A stretch of 64,000 nucleotides of DNA from Massilia sp. Root133. GTDB taxonomy: Bacteria; Pseudomonadota; Gammaproteobacteria; Burkholderiales; Burkholderiaceae_D. The DNA lies in assembly GCF_001426525.1 (NCBI RefSeq), contig NZ_LMEW01000032.1, forward strand, positions 1,370-65,369, read 5' to 3'. Positions within the stretch are counted from its first letter, which is position 1; every line of letters starts with the position of its first letter. Shown here piece after piece: positions 1-8,805 of the stretch. The position numbers were made by a program, and so were the translations under genes. A model generated the notes under the pieces. It was not told the origin of the DNA. It worked only from the letters and a program-made list of their open reading frames with translations, and did not search any database.

Positions 1-53
1 CGCTCGGCTACCGTACGCCGGCCGAAGTCGAAAAAATGCACAGGTGTACCTGA
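1..53 (+). CDS. Partial transposase C-terminus, IS3-like
   Basis: Frame starting at base 3 reads LGYRTPAEVEKMHRCT and then a TGA stop at 51-53. GYRTPAEVE resembles the end of IS3-family OrfB (DDE transposase) proteins. The following bases (61-84, beginning TGTCCACCAAACC) look like the terminal inverted repeat such elements carry. Only 16 residues are in the window, so this rests on the motif alone. Confidence 0.5.
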   Translation, partial: LGYRTPAEVEKMHRCT

Positions 54-97
54 TTTAACCTGTCCACCAAACCGGTGCATCTCACTCTGACCCCGAA

Positions 98-123
98 TTT
101 AAAAAGGGCCGCAAGCGCGGCCC
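98..123 (-). terminator. Rho-independent terminator of Fap-like cluster 1
   Basis: On the minus strand a perfect 7-bp stem (GGGCCGC / GCGGCCC, bases 106-123, 4-nt loop) is followed by a T-run (101-105 as A on the plus strand). It lies about 40 nt after the stop of the FapF-like gene, so it closes the cluster transcript. Confidence 0.85.
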
Positions 124-160
124 GTTTGGTTGGGCCGCGCCTTGCGGCCAAAGGGGATAC

Positions 161-1552
161 TCAGAACGTGAAGGGCATCCTGACCATTAGCGTGACGTCC
201 GGTGTATCGCGCGTGAGGCCCGCGCCCACCGATACGCTCAGGGTGCGGTTGTTTTTCAGGCGGTACGAGTACCCGAGCAGCAGCGTACCGAGCTGCACGC
301 GCACGGAACCCGGAATGACCAGGCCGTTCTGGTGCATCCGGCCGACCGAATTGTGGTCGTAGCCGATGCTGAACGACGCCCGCTCGTTCAGCGCGAGACC
401 CATGCCGAAGTTGAAGCCGAATACGTCGCCCGGTTCCACCGTGCCCAGCAGTTCCTTGCTGCCGTTCAGCACGGTGCGGTAGACGTTGCCGCGCTTGAAG
501 TTCTTCGTGTAGCTGAAGCCGCCGAAGAAGATGGCGGGATCGGACGGCAGCAGCCACGTCACGCTCGGCTGCACCGAATAGAAGCCCGAGCCGGTCGGCA
601 GGTCGAGCGGCAGGCCCGTGCCGGTGACGTTCTGGCCCACGCAGCGCGTCTGGCAATCCGTCACGACCTCGAACGGATCGCGGCCCGTGCGCGACTTGAA
701 GCGCAGGCCGGCGATGTAGTACGGCGTGTCGACGCCGCCGTCGTTCAGCTGGTAGCGCCAGCCCAGCTCGATGTCGCCGATGCCCTTGCCGCTCGTCTCG
801 AACGCGCGCTCGGCCGCCGTGCCCGTGAACAGTTCCCGGCTGACGGTCGAATCGCTGCGGTAGACGTACGGGATCTTCGCTTCGAATTCCAGGCGATTGT
901 CGAAGCCGTAGCGGAACGTGGCGGTGGCCGTCGTCGTGTTGCGCTTCACTTCGCGCACGTCCAGCAGGCCGATCAGCAAGGCCGGGATCACCGTGTAGCC
1001 GACGAGGGCGACGCGGTTGCTGGACGAATAGCCGTACTGCACGGACGGCTCGAACACGACTTTACCCCGCGGCGTGAGCACGCCCGGGGTCTCGAAGATC
1101 GGCGCCACTTCCGGTGTCTTGGGCGCGGGCGGGCGGCCGACGGCATCGTTGCCCGCCTGGGCCTGGCCGCCACCGCCCGTGCCGCGCAGCGGCGCCAGGC
1201 GGCCCGGATAGACCGGATCCGCGAACGGCACGGCGAGCCTGGGCGGCGCGTCGAGCGGGCCGGCCTGCACCTGCACGGGCGCGTCGGGCTGGGGCGCCGG
1301 CAGGTTGCCGGTGCCGCGCATCCGCTCGAGCTGCGACGGGGCCGCCGCCGTCGCGGTGTTCGCGGGCGGCGCCACGCCGCTCGCGCGCAACTGGCGTTCC
1401 AGTTCGTCGACGCGCGCACGCTGCTCTTCCAGCTGTTGTCGCATGATCTTGAGCTGCTCGAGGAGGTCAGGACCGGACTGGGCACCGGCCGGGATGGCCG
1501 CGAGGGCCACGCTGACACCAATCACGCCGTACAGCGCTGGAATTTTATGCAT
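161..1552 (-). CDS. FapF-like outer-membrane beta-barrel protein, cluster 1
   Basis: 463 residues. An N-terminal signal peptide (cleavage after about residue 24, IPAGA-QSG) is followed by a heptad-like coiled coil at about 30-55 (LLEQLKIMRQQLEEQRARV), a Pro/Ala linker to about residue 145, and a C-terminal region of alternating beta strands ending in Phe (MPFTF), typical of an outer-membrane barrel. Coiled coil plus barrel, last gene of an operon with a C39 peptidase, matches FapF, the Fap-amyloid secretion pore; that assignment is inferred from architecture and synteny. A GGAG ribosome site precedes the start by 7 nt. The paralogue at 7563-8780 shares long stretches of barrel sequence. An alternative name would be a generic outer-membrane transporter. 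Confidence 0.75.
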   Translation of the reverse strand: MHKIPALYGVIGVSVALAAIPAGAQSGPDLLEQLKIMRQQLEEQRARVDELERQLRASGVAPPANTATAAAPSQLERMRGTGNLPAPQPDAPVQVQAGPLDAPPRLAVPFADPVYPGRLAPLRGTGGGGQAQAGNDAVGRPPAPKTPEVAPIFETPGVLTPRGKVVFEPSVQYGYSSSNRVALVGYTVIPALLIGLLDVREVKRNTTTATATFRYGFDNRLEFEAKIPYVYRSDSTVSRELFTGTAAERAFETSGKGIGDIELGWRYQLNDGGVDTPYYIAGLRFKSRTGRDPFEVVTDCQTRCVGQNVTGTGLPLDLPTGSGFYSVQPSVTWLLPSDPAIFFGGFSYTKNFKRGNVYRTVLNGSKELLGTVEPGDVFGFNFGMGLALNERASFSIGYDHNSVGRMHQNGLVIPGSVRVQLGTLLLGYSYRLKNNRTLSVSVGAGLTRDTPDVTLMVRMPFTF

Positions 1553-1576
1553 AGGTGTTCTCCAGGTAAAAATCCG

Positions 1577-2080
1577 TCACCTGCCGGTGGCGGCGGTATT
1601 GAGCGCGTTCGCGAGGCTGGACTGGAAGTTCATGGACTGCAACAGTCCGCGTGCGTTCACGCTTGCATTGATGATGGTCTGGTTGTTGATCAACTGGTTG
1701 TTCAGGCTGTTCTGGATGACGGTGCCGCCCAGCGTCGTGTCGCCCATCTGGACGTTGAACGTGCCGCCGCCGTTCTGGATCAGCCGCACCTGGTTCGCCA
1801 TGTCGGCGGTCAGCGTACTGTGGCCGCTCGTCAGCTTGCCGAGGTCGCCGAGTTCCAGCTGGCTGCGTTCGGCCACGTTGCCGTTGATCGTGACGATGCG
1901 CTCGATGCCGAGCGACACCGCCAGGCCGTTGTCGGTGATGAAACCGCCGCGGTAGTCGTCCAGCGAGTCGGCCGCCACGGCGTTGTCGCTGGTGAACGGA
2001 TTGTCCGGGCCGCCGGCATAGCCCTGCGTCGCGATCGCGGCGCTGGCCAGCACGAGGCCGATCTGGACGGGGATGCGCAT
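1577..2080 (-). CDS. FapE-like small exported protein, cluster 1
   Basis: 167 residues from the ATG at 2080, which has AGGAG 5 nt upstream; a start at 2095 would lack this and dilute the signal peptide (MRIPVQIGLVLASAAIATQGYA). The mature protein has DDYRGGF, then LAVSLGIERIVTINGNV, and ends in a Gln/Asn-rich segment (VIQNSLNNQLINNQTIINAS). It lies 11 nt after the C39 peptidase and 24 nt before the FapF-like gene. Position and the Asn/Gln-rich tail suggest a minor fibre subunit or export adaptor like FapE. No enzyme motif is visible. Paralogue: 8806-9228. Confidence 0.65.
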   Translation of the reverse strand: MRIPVQIGLVLASAAIATQGYAGGPDNPFTSDNAVAADSLDDYRGGFITDNGLAVSLGIERIVTINGNVAERSQLELGDLGKLTSGHSTLTADMANQVRLIQNGGGTFNVQMGDTTLGGTVIQNSLNNQLINNQTIINASVNARGLLQSMNFQSSLANALNTAATGR

Positions 2081-2091
2081 GGGGTCTCCTG

Positions 2092-2772
2092 TCAAAAGTC
2101 GCCGGGACCGAATTTCGGCAGCGTCGTCATGTCGATCGCGGTCCGGGTCACTCCCTCGGCCAGCGGTGCGCGCGGCGCGGCGCGCCAGTCGAGGTCGGCG
2201 TTGAACGAAGGCTTGCCGGGCGCGTCGTGGATCACGAACAGCAGCCGGGTCGGCCAGATGGATTCGAAGTGCTCGCGCGTCACGGAGCGCGTGCCGCTGG
2301 ACGGATCGCCCAGCAGGATGCGCCCGTCGTCCGCGCCCTTGATCACGACGAAGTGGTTGTAGCCCTTCTCGGAGATCAGCACGATGGCGGGCAGTTTGCT
2401 GTCGAACAGTTTCTGCAACGGCACCTGGAAGCCGTCCGCCTTGTAGCCGATCTTTGCGAGATAGCGCTGCATGTCCAGCAGCGAAAAGCCTTCGCGCCGG
2501 ATCTTGGCCTGGTCACCGATCTCCCACATCGCCTTGAAGGCGGTCGTTTCGCTGATCGGATAGCCGTAGTGATAGGTCAGCAGCGTGGCCAGGGCGGCCG
2601 AGCCGCAGCTGAAGTCGTATTGCTGGCGGGTCGTCGAGGTGAAGCGCAGTTCGCGCATGCTCTTGACCGGTACGTCGAACCGGGCGCCGCCCGCGATCGG
2701 CAGGTCGGCCGCATCCACGCGGGCAGCGCCCGCCAGTGCGCACAGCAGCAGGGGCAGGGCGCCGTACTTCAT
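2092..2772 (-). CDS. FapD-like C39 family cysteine peptidase, cluster 1
   Basis: 226 residues with a signal peptide (cleavage about residue 21). The papain-like C39 triad is intact: Cys56 in QQYDFSCGSAA, His140 in GYNHFVVIKG and Asp156 in LLGDPSSG, with the oxyanion Gln just before the Cys. C39 peptidases cut after double-Gly leaders in bacteriocin ABC exporters, but this one is a free periplasmic protein without ABC or membrane domains, as in FapD. Its start overlaps the stop of the upstream gene (ATGA at 2769-2772), implying translational coupling. It probably processes the fibre or minor subunits during secretion. Paralogue: 9239-9901. Confidence 0.85.
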   Translation of the reverse strand: MKYGALPLLLCALAGAARVDAADLPIAGGARFDVPVKSMRELRFTSTTRQQYDFSCGSAALATLLTYHYGYPISETTAFKAMWEIGDQAKIRREGFSLLDMQRYLAKIGYKADGFQVPLQKLFDSKLPAIVLISEKGYNHFVVIKGADDGRILLGDPSSGTRSVTREHFESIWPTRLLFVIHDAPGKPSFNADLDWRAAPRAPLAEGVTRTAIDMTTLPKFGPGDF

Positions 2773-3209
2773 TTGAACTGCAGGTTGACGATGGTGGCGT
2801 TCTGGATCAGGACGTTAGCGCCGCTGTTCTGGATGACCACCGGTATGCCCGACATATTGGCGAACGCGCCGGCATCGATCGTGTTCGACCCCGTGATGAC
2901 GTTCACCGCGCTGTTGCCGCTCACGACCCCGCCGAGATTCGCGTTGTTGCTGGTGTTGAACGTGTCCGTCCCACCGCGCGAATGCTCCAGCTTGCCCAGG
3001 TCGGCGGCGGGGCCGAACCCGAGCGAGTCTTGCGCCTGGGCTGACTTGCCGGCACCGTTGTCGGCACCCGTGGCCGGCTGGGCGGCCGGCGCGCTATCCC
3101 GGGCGGGAACCGCGAGTTCCGGTCCTGCCCAGGCCGCGGATGCGCAGACCGCGAGCACAGCGAAGCTGCACACGCGGTTGCTGACGCTACTCTTGAGTGA
3201 TGACTGCAT
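2769..3209 (-). CDS. Small exported Fap-cluster protein, putative minor fibre subunit, cluster 1
   Basis: 146 residues with a signal peptide (about residues 1-28, ending AAWAG). The middle is Ala/Gly/Asn-rich. The C-terminal 40 residues (TGSNTIDAGAFANMSGIPVVIQNSGANVLIQNATIVNLQFK region) are nearly identical in the paralogue at 9898-10278. They resemble the fibre protein C-terminus, which has the same plan of Asp-Asn-Met-Ser-Gly, then Val-Ile-x-Gln-Asn, then an Asn-rich strand. This suggests a subunit sharing the fibre's secretion or polymerisation module, in the FapC position of the operon. A weak GGGG-rich ribosome site precedes the start. No known enzymatic domain is seen. Confidence 0.6.
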   Translation of the reverse strand: MQSSLKSSVSNRVCSFAVLAVCASAAWAGPELAVPARDSAPAAQPATGADNGAGKSAQAQDSLGFGPAADLGKLEHSRGGTDTFNTSNNANLGGVVSGNSAVNVITGSNTIDAGAFANMSGIPVVIQNSGANVLIQNATIVNLQFK

Positions 3210-3234
3210 TCTCTACCCCCGGTTGCATCGAAAA

Positions 3235-3260
3235 ACCGCCGTGCCCGCGGGCACGGCGGT
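3235..3260 (-). terminator. Intra-operon terminator after fibre gene 1
   Basis: A perfect 26-bp palindrome with half-site ACCGCCGTGCCC begins 8 nt after the fibre stop codon and is followed on the minus strand by five Ts (3231-3235). It should end most transcripts after the fibre gene, letting a minority read into the peptidase and pore genes. The same element occurs at 10300-10325. Confidence 0.85.
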
Positions 3261-3268
3261 CCTTGGCA

Positions 3269-5611
3269 TTACTTGCCGACAGCCAGGTTGCTCTGGACGT
3301 TGACACTCTGCTGGACCAGCGAGGAGAAGCCGTTGTTCTGGCTGATCACCATCACGCCCGCAGCCGACTGGCCGACACCGCTCATGTTGTTGGACATGTC
3401 GAAGGACCCGGCATTGACCGTGTTCGAACCGCCGTTGCCGCCGGTGCCCGCACCCCCCAGGCCGCCCGTGCCCACGCCGGCCGTGATGTTGGCCAGTGCG
3501 CCGCCTGCGCCGCCGGTGGTCGAGCCGCCCGCGCCGCCTGCGCCGCCGTTGCCGGCGGTCGAATCACCCACGGTTGCCGAACCGGTCGTGGCGCTGCCGG
3601 TTGTGGCCGAACCGCCGGCGGCACCTGCGCCTGCCGTGTTCGAGGCCATGCCGCTGGCCGCACCCGCACCGCCTGCTGCGCCGGCACCACCCGCGCCCGA
3701 GGTTGCCGTGCCGGCAGCACCTGCGCCGCCTGCGCCCGAGGTCGCCGAACCTGCCGCACCGGCACCGCCCGCGCCGCCGGCGCCGCCCGTGTTGCCGGCA
3801 GCGTTGCCGGCCGTCGAGGTCAGGGCTGCGCCTGCGCCGCCTGCCGCGCCGGTCGCTGCGCCGCCTGCGGCGCCGTTACCTGCCATGTTCGAGCCGGCAG
3901 CACCTGCGGCGCCAGCACCGCCTGCCGCACCTGCCGCACCCGCACCGCCGGCGCCGCCGGCCGCACCCGCTGCGCCTGCACCGCCCGCGCCGCCGGTCGT
4001 GGTGCCTGCCGTCGAGGTCGACGCACCGCTGGTGGTGGCGCCGCCGGTCGAGACGGGCGAACCCGAGGTGGCGGTGCCGCTGGCGCCGCCCGTGCCGCCG
4101 TCGGCCGACGAGGAACCGCCGGCGCCCGACGTTGCCCAGCTGCCGCCGGCGCGGGTCATGCCGCCCGTGGCTGCGTTCGATGCGGTCGAGCCGGCATTGC
4201 CTGCCGAACCTGCCGCGCCGCCTGCACCGCCCATGCCGCCCATGCCGCCCGCCGCACCTGCGCCGCCCGCGCCGCCTGCCGCACCGGCGCCGCCGGCACC
4301 GCCCGTGGCCGCACCGGTCCTGCCGCCGGCGCCGCCCAGGCCAGCCGTCGTGGCACCGCTGGCGCCGCCGTTACCGCCCGACAGGTCGCCGGACGCGCCG
4401 CCATTGCCGCCCATCGCGTTGCCGGCCATGCCGCCTGCCGCACCCGCACCGCCGGTGCCCGTGGCTGCGCCGCTGGCCGCACCTGCGCCGCCGGTGGCGG
4501 AGACCATGCCGGAGCTGCCGCCGGCACCGCCCGCCGCGCCGCGGCCGCCATTGCCGCTGGTCGCGCCAGTCGCCATGCCGCCTGCGCCGCCCGCACCCGC
4601 GGTCGCGCCGCCGATGGTGGCGCCGCCTGCGCTGGCGCCGCCGTTGGTGGCCAGGCCGCCGGCCGAACCGGCTGCGCCGTTCGCGCTGCCCGCGCTGCCG
4701 CCCGCGCCGGCGGTCGCCGAGATGCCGCCGCCGGTGCCGGCTGCGCCGTTGCCCGCCGTGCCGGCGGCGCCGTTGGCGTTACCGGTGTTGGTGGCGACGT
4801 TGCCGATGTTCGAGATGGTGTTGCCCGACACGCGGCCCGTCAGGTTGGCCGTGTTGTTGGACGACGAGGTGTTGAAGCTGTTCGAGAAGTTCGACGTCGC
4901 GGTGCCGCCGTTGTTCACGGCCACGGAGCCGGTCGCGGACGCGGTCGAGTCGCCCGAGCTGTTGTTCTTGCCCGTGCTGTTGTCGTTGTCGCGGTTGGTC
5001 GTGGTGGTCGTCGAGTTCGAGACCGTGCGGTTGGTCGAGGTGTTGTTGGTGCTGTTGTTGCTGCTGTCCGACGTGTTGTTCGAGTTACGGGTGCTGTTGT
5101 CGCTGTTGTCCGTCGACCGGTTGGTCGTCGTGGTGGTGACGCTGCGGTTGCTGTTGTCGGTGTTCGTGCTGCGGTTGCTGTTGTCGCTGCGGTTGCTGTT
5201 GTCGGCCGTGTTGGTGCTGCGGTTGCTGTTGTCGGTCGTCGTGGTCGTCCTGCTGCGGTTGCTGTTGTCGCTGCGGTCGCTGTTGTCGGCCGTGTTGGTG
5301 CTGCGGTTGCTGTTGTCGGTCGACGTGGTCGTCGTCGTCGTGTTGGTGCTCTTGTTGTTGTTCTGGTCCGAGTTCGCGGTCGCCGTGCTCGTGTTCGTGC
5401 TGTTGTTGCTGCTGTCCGAGGTGTTGGTGCTGTTGTTGCTGCTGTCCGAGGTATTGTTCGAGTTACGGGTGCTGTTGTCGCTGCTGTCCGACGTGCGGGT
5501 CGTCGTCTGCGTGACGGTGGCGCCGCCGCCGTTCGCATTGACGCCATCCTGGGCTTGTGCGGTCAGCGAGAATGCCAGCGAAATGGCAGTCACGAGCAAA
5601 GTCTTGTTCAT
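3269..5611 (-). CDS. Fap-like fibre protein 1, Asn/Ser/Thr-rich then Gly/Ala-rich
   Basis: 780 residues from the ATG at 5611 (AGGGG ribosome site); the signal peptide is MNKTLLVTAISLAFSLTAQA. Residues about 35-260 are Asn/Ser/Thr-rich with tandem DNSNR and NSTNTSDSSN units. A short spacer (LTGRVSGNTISNIGNVATN) leads to about 420 residues of Gly/Ala/Ser repeats (GGAGAAG, TGGAG). The last 45 residues form an ordered-looking module (FDMSNNMSGVGQSAAG, then VISQNN and VQQSVNVQSNL) conserved in fibre protein 2. First gene after a sigma-54 promoter and followed by its own terminator, it is the best candidate for the main amyloid or fibre subunit. Low complexity means homology searches will be unreliable. 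A long opposite-strand frame is a shadow of codon bias. Confidence 0.75.
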   Translation of the reverse strand: MNKTLLVTAISLAFSLTAQAQDGVNANGGGATVTQTTTRTSDSSDNSTRNSNNTSDSSNNSTNTSDSSNNSTNTSTATANSDQNNNKSTNTTTTTTSTDNSNRSTNTADNSDRSDNSNRSRTTTTTDNSNRSTNTADNSNRSDNSNRSTNTDNSNRSVTTTTTNRSTDNSDNSTRNSNNTSDSSNNSTNNTSTNRTVSNSTTTTTNRDNDNSTGKNNSSGDSTASATGSVAVNNGGTATSNFSNSFNTSSSNNTANLTGRVSGNTISNIGNVATNTGNANGAAGTAGNGAAGTGGGISATAGAGGSAGSANGAAGSAGGLATNGGASAGGATIGGATAGAGGAGGMATGATSGNGGRGAAGGAGGSSGMVSATGGAGAASGAATGTGGAGAAGGMAGNAMGGNGGASGDLSGGNGGASGATTAGLGGAGGRTGAATGGAGGAGAAGGAGGAGAAGGMGGMGGAGGAAGSAGNAGSTASNAATGGMTRAGGSWATSGAGGSSSADGGTGGASGTATSGSPVSTGGATTSGASTSTAGTTTGGAGGAGAAGAAGGAGGAGAAGAAGGAGAAGAAGSNMAGNGAAGGAATGAAGGAGAALTSTAGNAAGNTGGAGGAGGAGAAGSATSGAGGAGAAGTATSGAGGAGAAGGAGAASGMASNTAGAGAAGGSATTGSATTGSATVGDSTAGNGGAGGAGGSTTGGAGGALANITAGVGTGGLGGAGTGGNGGSNTVNAGSFDMSNNMSGVGQSAAGVMVISQNNGFSSLVQQSVNVQSNLAVGK
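5130..5340. repeat. In-frame tandem repeats encoding DNSNRS/STNTADNSNRS
   Basis: On the plus strand, units of the type CGGTTGCTGTTGTCG recur at 15-48 bp spacing, encoding DNSNR-type repeats of the fibre protein. Unit counts may vary by slippage without frameshift, since units are multiples of three. Confidence 0.7.
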
Positions 5612-5675
5612 TCGAGTTCCCCTCTGGGTTTGATGGTTGGTGATGGGTCGGCTGTAGCGCCGACCTCCATCCCTT

Positions 5676-5691
5676 TGCAGTTTCAGTGCCA
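5676..5691 (-). promoter_or_regulatory. Sigma-54 promoter of fibre gene 1
   Basis: The minus strand reads TGGCACTGAAACTGCA, matching the consensus TGGCAC-N5-TTGCA with GG at -24 and GC at -12. It ends 65 nt before the fibre start codon. The gene upstream encodes a sigma-54 activator, and the same arrangement and spacing recur at 11718-11733. Confidence 0.85.
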
Positions 5692-5710
5692 GCCTCACTG
5701 CAGAGCTCGC

Positions 5711-5723
5711 TAACCCGTTGTTT
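5711..5723 (-). promoter_or_regulatory. IHF-like site upstream of sigma-54 promoter 1
   Basis: The minus strand reads AAACAACGGGTTA, one mismatch from the IHF consensus WATCAA-N4-TTR. It sits about 20 nt upstream of the -24 element, as expected for DNA bending between activator and promoter. The equivalent place in cluster 2 has a perfect match. Confidence 0.45.
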
Positions 5724-5844
5724 TTGTTGACTTTGTACGGATCTTCCTACACGACTGTCAGAGAAAATCCGGTACGATTTATCGAAAATATCGAAAAACT
5801 GTTTCACTTCCGGCACAACTCTGTCCACATACACGCTGCAACAC

Positions 5845-5873
5845 CCAAAAAAAAGTGGACACCTTGTCCACTT
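5845..5873 (-). terminator. Terminator of activator gene 1
   Basis: On the minus strand a perfect 9-bp stem (AAGTGGACA / TGTCCACTT, 3-nt loop, 5853-5873) is followed by eight Ts. It lies 21 nt after the activator stop, so the activator and fibre genes are separate transcripts. Confidence 0.85.
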
Positions 5874-5894
5874 GTGCCACATGCCGCACACGCG

Positions 5895-7229
<1,335 letters not shown>

Positions 7230-7562
7230 CCATCCTCCATCGGGTAATCGGCCGGTCCTCGCAACGGCGGCAGACGAATGGGAGAGCCGGCATAATTTCT
7301 TGACAAGTGTAACTGGGTGTAACCGAGACTGCTGTTCTGTAGCCTGTTAGCAATTTCTTATTATCAGTTGATCTTTGTTTAATATTATGCCGCTCGTGAA
7401 ATATTCGTGGCGGACGATAGATATCGACCGGTGGTTACAATTAGTCACAATCGTGTAACCGATCCTCGTCGTGGTCAAGGAAATAACTGCCGCCGTGTGG
7501 CTTTTTCCCGATTGCGGAAGGGGAACCCCCCATCGCTGGGGGGAGGTGGCGGCAGGGACGGG
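7230..7562. promoter_or_regulatory. AT-rich inter-cluster region with GTTACA repeats
   Basis: 333 bp between the end of cluster 2 and activator 1. It holds two direct GTGTAAC copies at 7307-7313 and 7317-7323 (exactly 10 bp apart) and an inverted repeat GGTTACA-N14-TGTAACC at 7433-7460. It is much more AT-rich than its surroundings. This is the likely promoter and operator region of activator gene 1. No gene is seen in it. Confidence 0.6.
7526..7543 (-). terminator. Hairpin after FapF-like gene 2
   Basis: A perfect 7-bp stem (CCCCCCA / TGGGGGG, 4-nt loop) begins 19 nt after the cluster 2 stop codon. There is no good T-run, so termination may be weak. Confidence 0.4.
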
Positions 7563-8780
7563 TCAAAAACCGAACGGCATGCGGACCGTGAGGGTCACGT
7601 CCGGCGTGTCGCGCGTGAGACCTGCGCCCACGGACACGTTCACGGTGCGGTGCGCATCGAGGCGGTACGACGCGCCGAGCAGCAGCGTGCCCAGCTGGAT
7701 GCGGACGGAACCGGGGATCACCTGGCCGTTCTGGCGCGTGCGGTCCACGGCGCTGTGGTCGTAGCCTAGGCTCAGCGACGCCTTGTCGTTCAGGGCAAGG
7801 CCCATGCCAAGATTGAATCCGAGCACGTCGCCCGCCTTGATGTCGCCCAGCGGTTCGCGCTGGCCGGCGAGGACCGTGCGGTACACGTTGCGGCGCTGGA
7901 AATTGCGGGTATAGCTGATGCTGCCGAAGAACACGGCCGGATCGGACGGCAGCAGCCATGTCAGGCTCGGCTGCAGTGAGCGGAATCCTGACCCGGTGGG
8001 CAGCGTCAGCGGGAGCCCCGTGCCGGTGACGTTCGCGCCGACGCAGCGCGTTTGGCAATCCGTCACGACGGCGAACGGATCGCGGCCGGTGCGCGCTTTG
8101 TAGCGCAGGCCGCCGATGAAGTAGGCACGGTCGGGTCCGCCCGCATTCAGCTGGACGCGCGCCGCCGCCTCGACGTCGCCGAGGGCCTTGCCGCTCGCGT
8201 CGAACGCACGCTCCGCCGCCGTGCCCGTGAAGATCTCGCGGCTGACGGTCGAGTCGGTGCGGTAGACATACGGGATCTTCGCTTCCAGTTCGACGCGGTT
8301 CCCGAGCCCGTAGCGGAGAGTGACCGCCGCCGTCGTCGTGTTGCGCTTCACTTCGCGCACGTCCAGCAGGCCGATCAGCAGCGCCGGGATCACCGTGTAG
8401 CCGACCAGCGCCACGCGGTTGCTGGACGAATAGCCGTACTGGATCGACGGCTCGACCACGACGCGCCCACGCGGCGTCAGCACGCCCGGGCTCTCGAAGA
8501 TGGGGGCGACCTCGGGCGCCCGCGCGGATCCCTGTGGCGCGGGCCCGACCGCACCCGGCGGCGGCGCCGCATCGGCCGCCGTGCCTTTGCCGCGGACGTC
8601 GTCCAGCCGGGACGCGCCGAGCTGCCGTTCGAGCGCGTCGATGCGGGCGCGCTGCTGGTCGAGTTGTTGTCGCATGGCCCGTAGCTGGTCGATGAGTTGC
8701 GCCTGCTGGGCCGCGGCGGGCATGCAGGTCATGATGAGGCCGAGGCCGAGCGCGCCTGGTAGCGCGGGAAACATTCGCAT
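7563..8780 (-). CDS. FapF-like outer-membrane beta-barrel protein, cluster 2
   Basis: 405 residues when started at the ATG at 8780, which begins a proper signal peptide (MRMFPALPGALGLGLIMTCMPAAAQQ); the open frame extends 70 codons further but into non-exported sequence overlapping the upstream gene. A coiled coil (IDQLRAMRQQLDQQRARIDALERQL) follows the signal peptide, then a linker about 60 residues shorter than in the cluster 1 copy, then the barrel with the same blocks (VLTPRGRVVVEPSIQYGYSS, WLLPSDPAVFFG) and terminal MPFGF. Predicted secretion pore for the cluster 2 fibre. Confidence 0.75.
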   Translation of the reverse strand: MRMFPALPGALGLGLIMTCMPAAAQQAQLIDQLRAMRQQLDQQRARIDALERQLGASRLDDVRGKGTAADAAPPPGAVGPAPQGSARAPEVAPIFESPGVLTPRGRVVVEPSIQYGYSSSNRVALVGYTVIPALLIGLLDVREVKRNTTTAAVTLRYGLGNRVELEAKIPYVYRTDSTVSREIFTGTAAERAFDASGKALGDVEAAARVQLNAGGPDRAYFIGGLRYKARTGRDPFAVVTDCQTRCVGANVTGTGLPLTLPTGSGFRSLQPSLTWLLPSDPAVFFGSISYTRNFQRRNVYRTVLAGQREPLGDIKAGDVLGFNLGMGLALNDKASLSLGYDHSAVDRTRQNGQVIPGSVRIQLGTLLLGASYRLDAHRTVNVSVGAGLTRDTPDVTLTVRMPFGF

Positions 8781-8805
8781 GGTGATGGGCTCCGCACTGG
8801 GGCCG

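Noticed and set aside
3197..5713. Long plus-strand open frames opposite fibre gene 1
   Set aside because: They mirror the codon repeats of the fibre gene and encode low-complexity Ala/Arg or Pro/Ala text with no ribosome site or domain.
5845..5873. AAGTGGACA/TGTCCACTT as an activator-binding site
   Set aside because: The eight-T run after the stem on the strand of the activator gene is better explained as a terminator.
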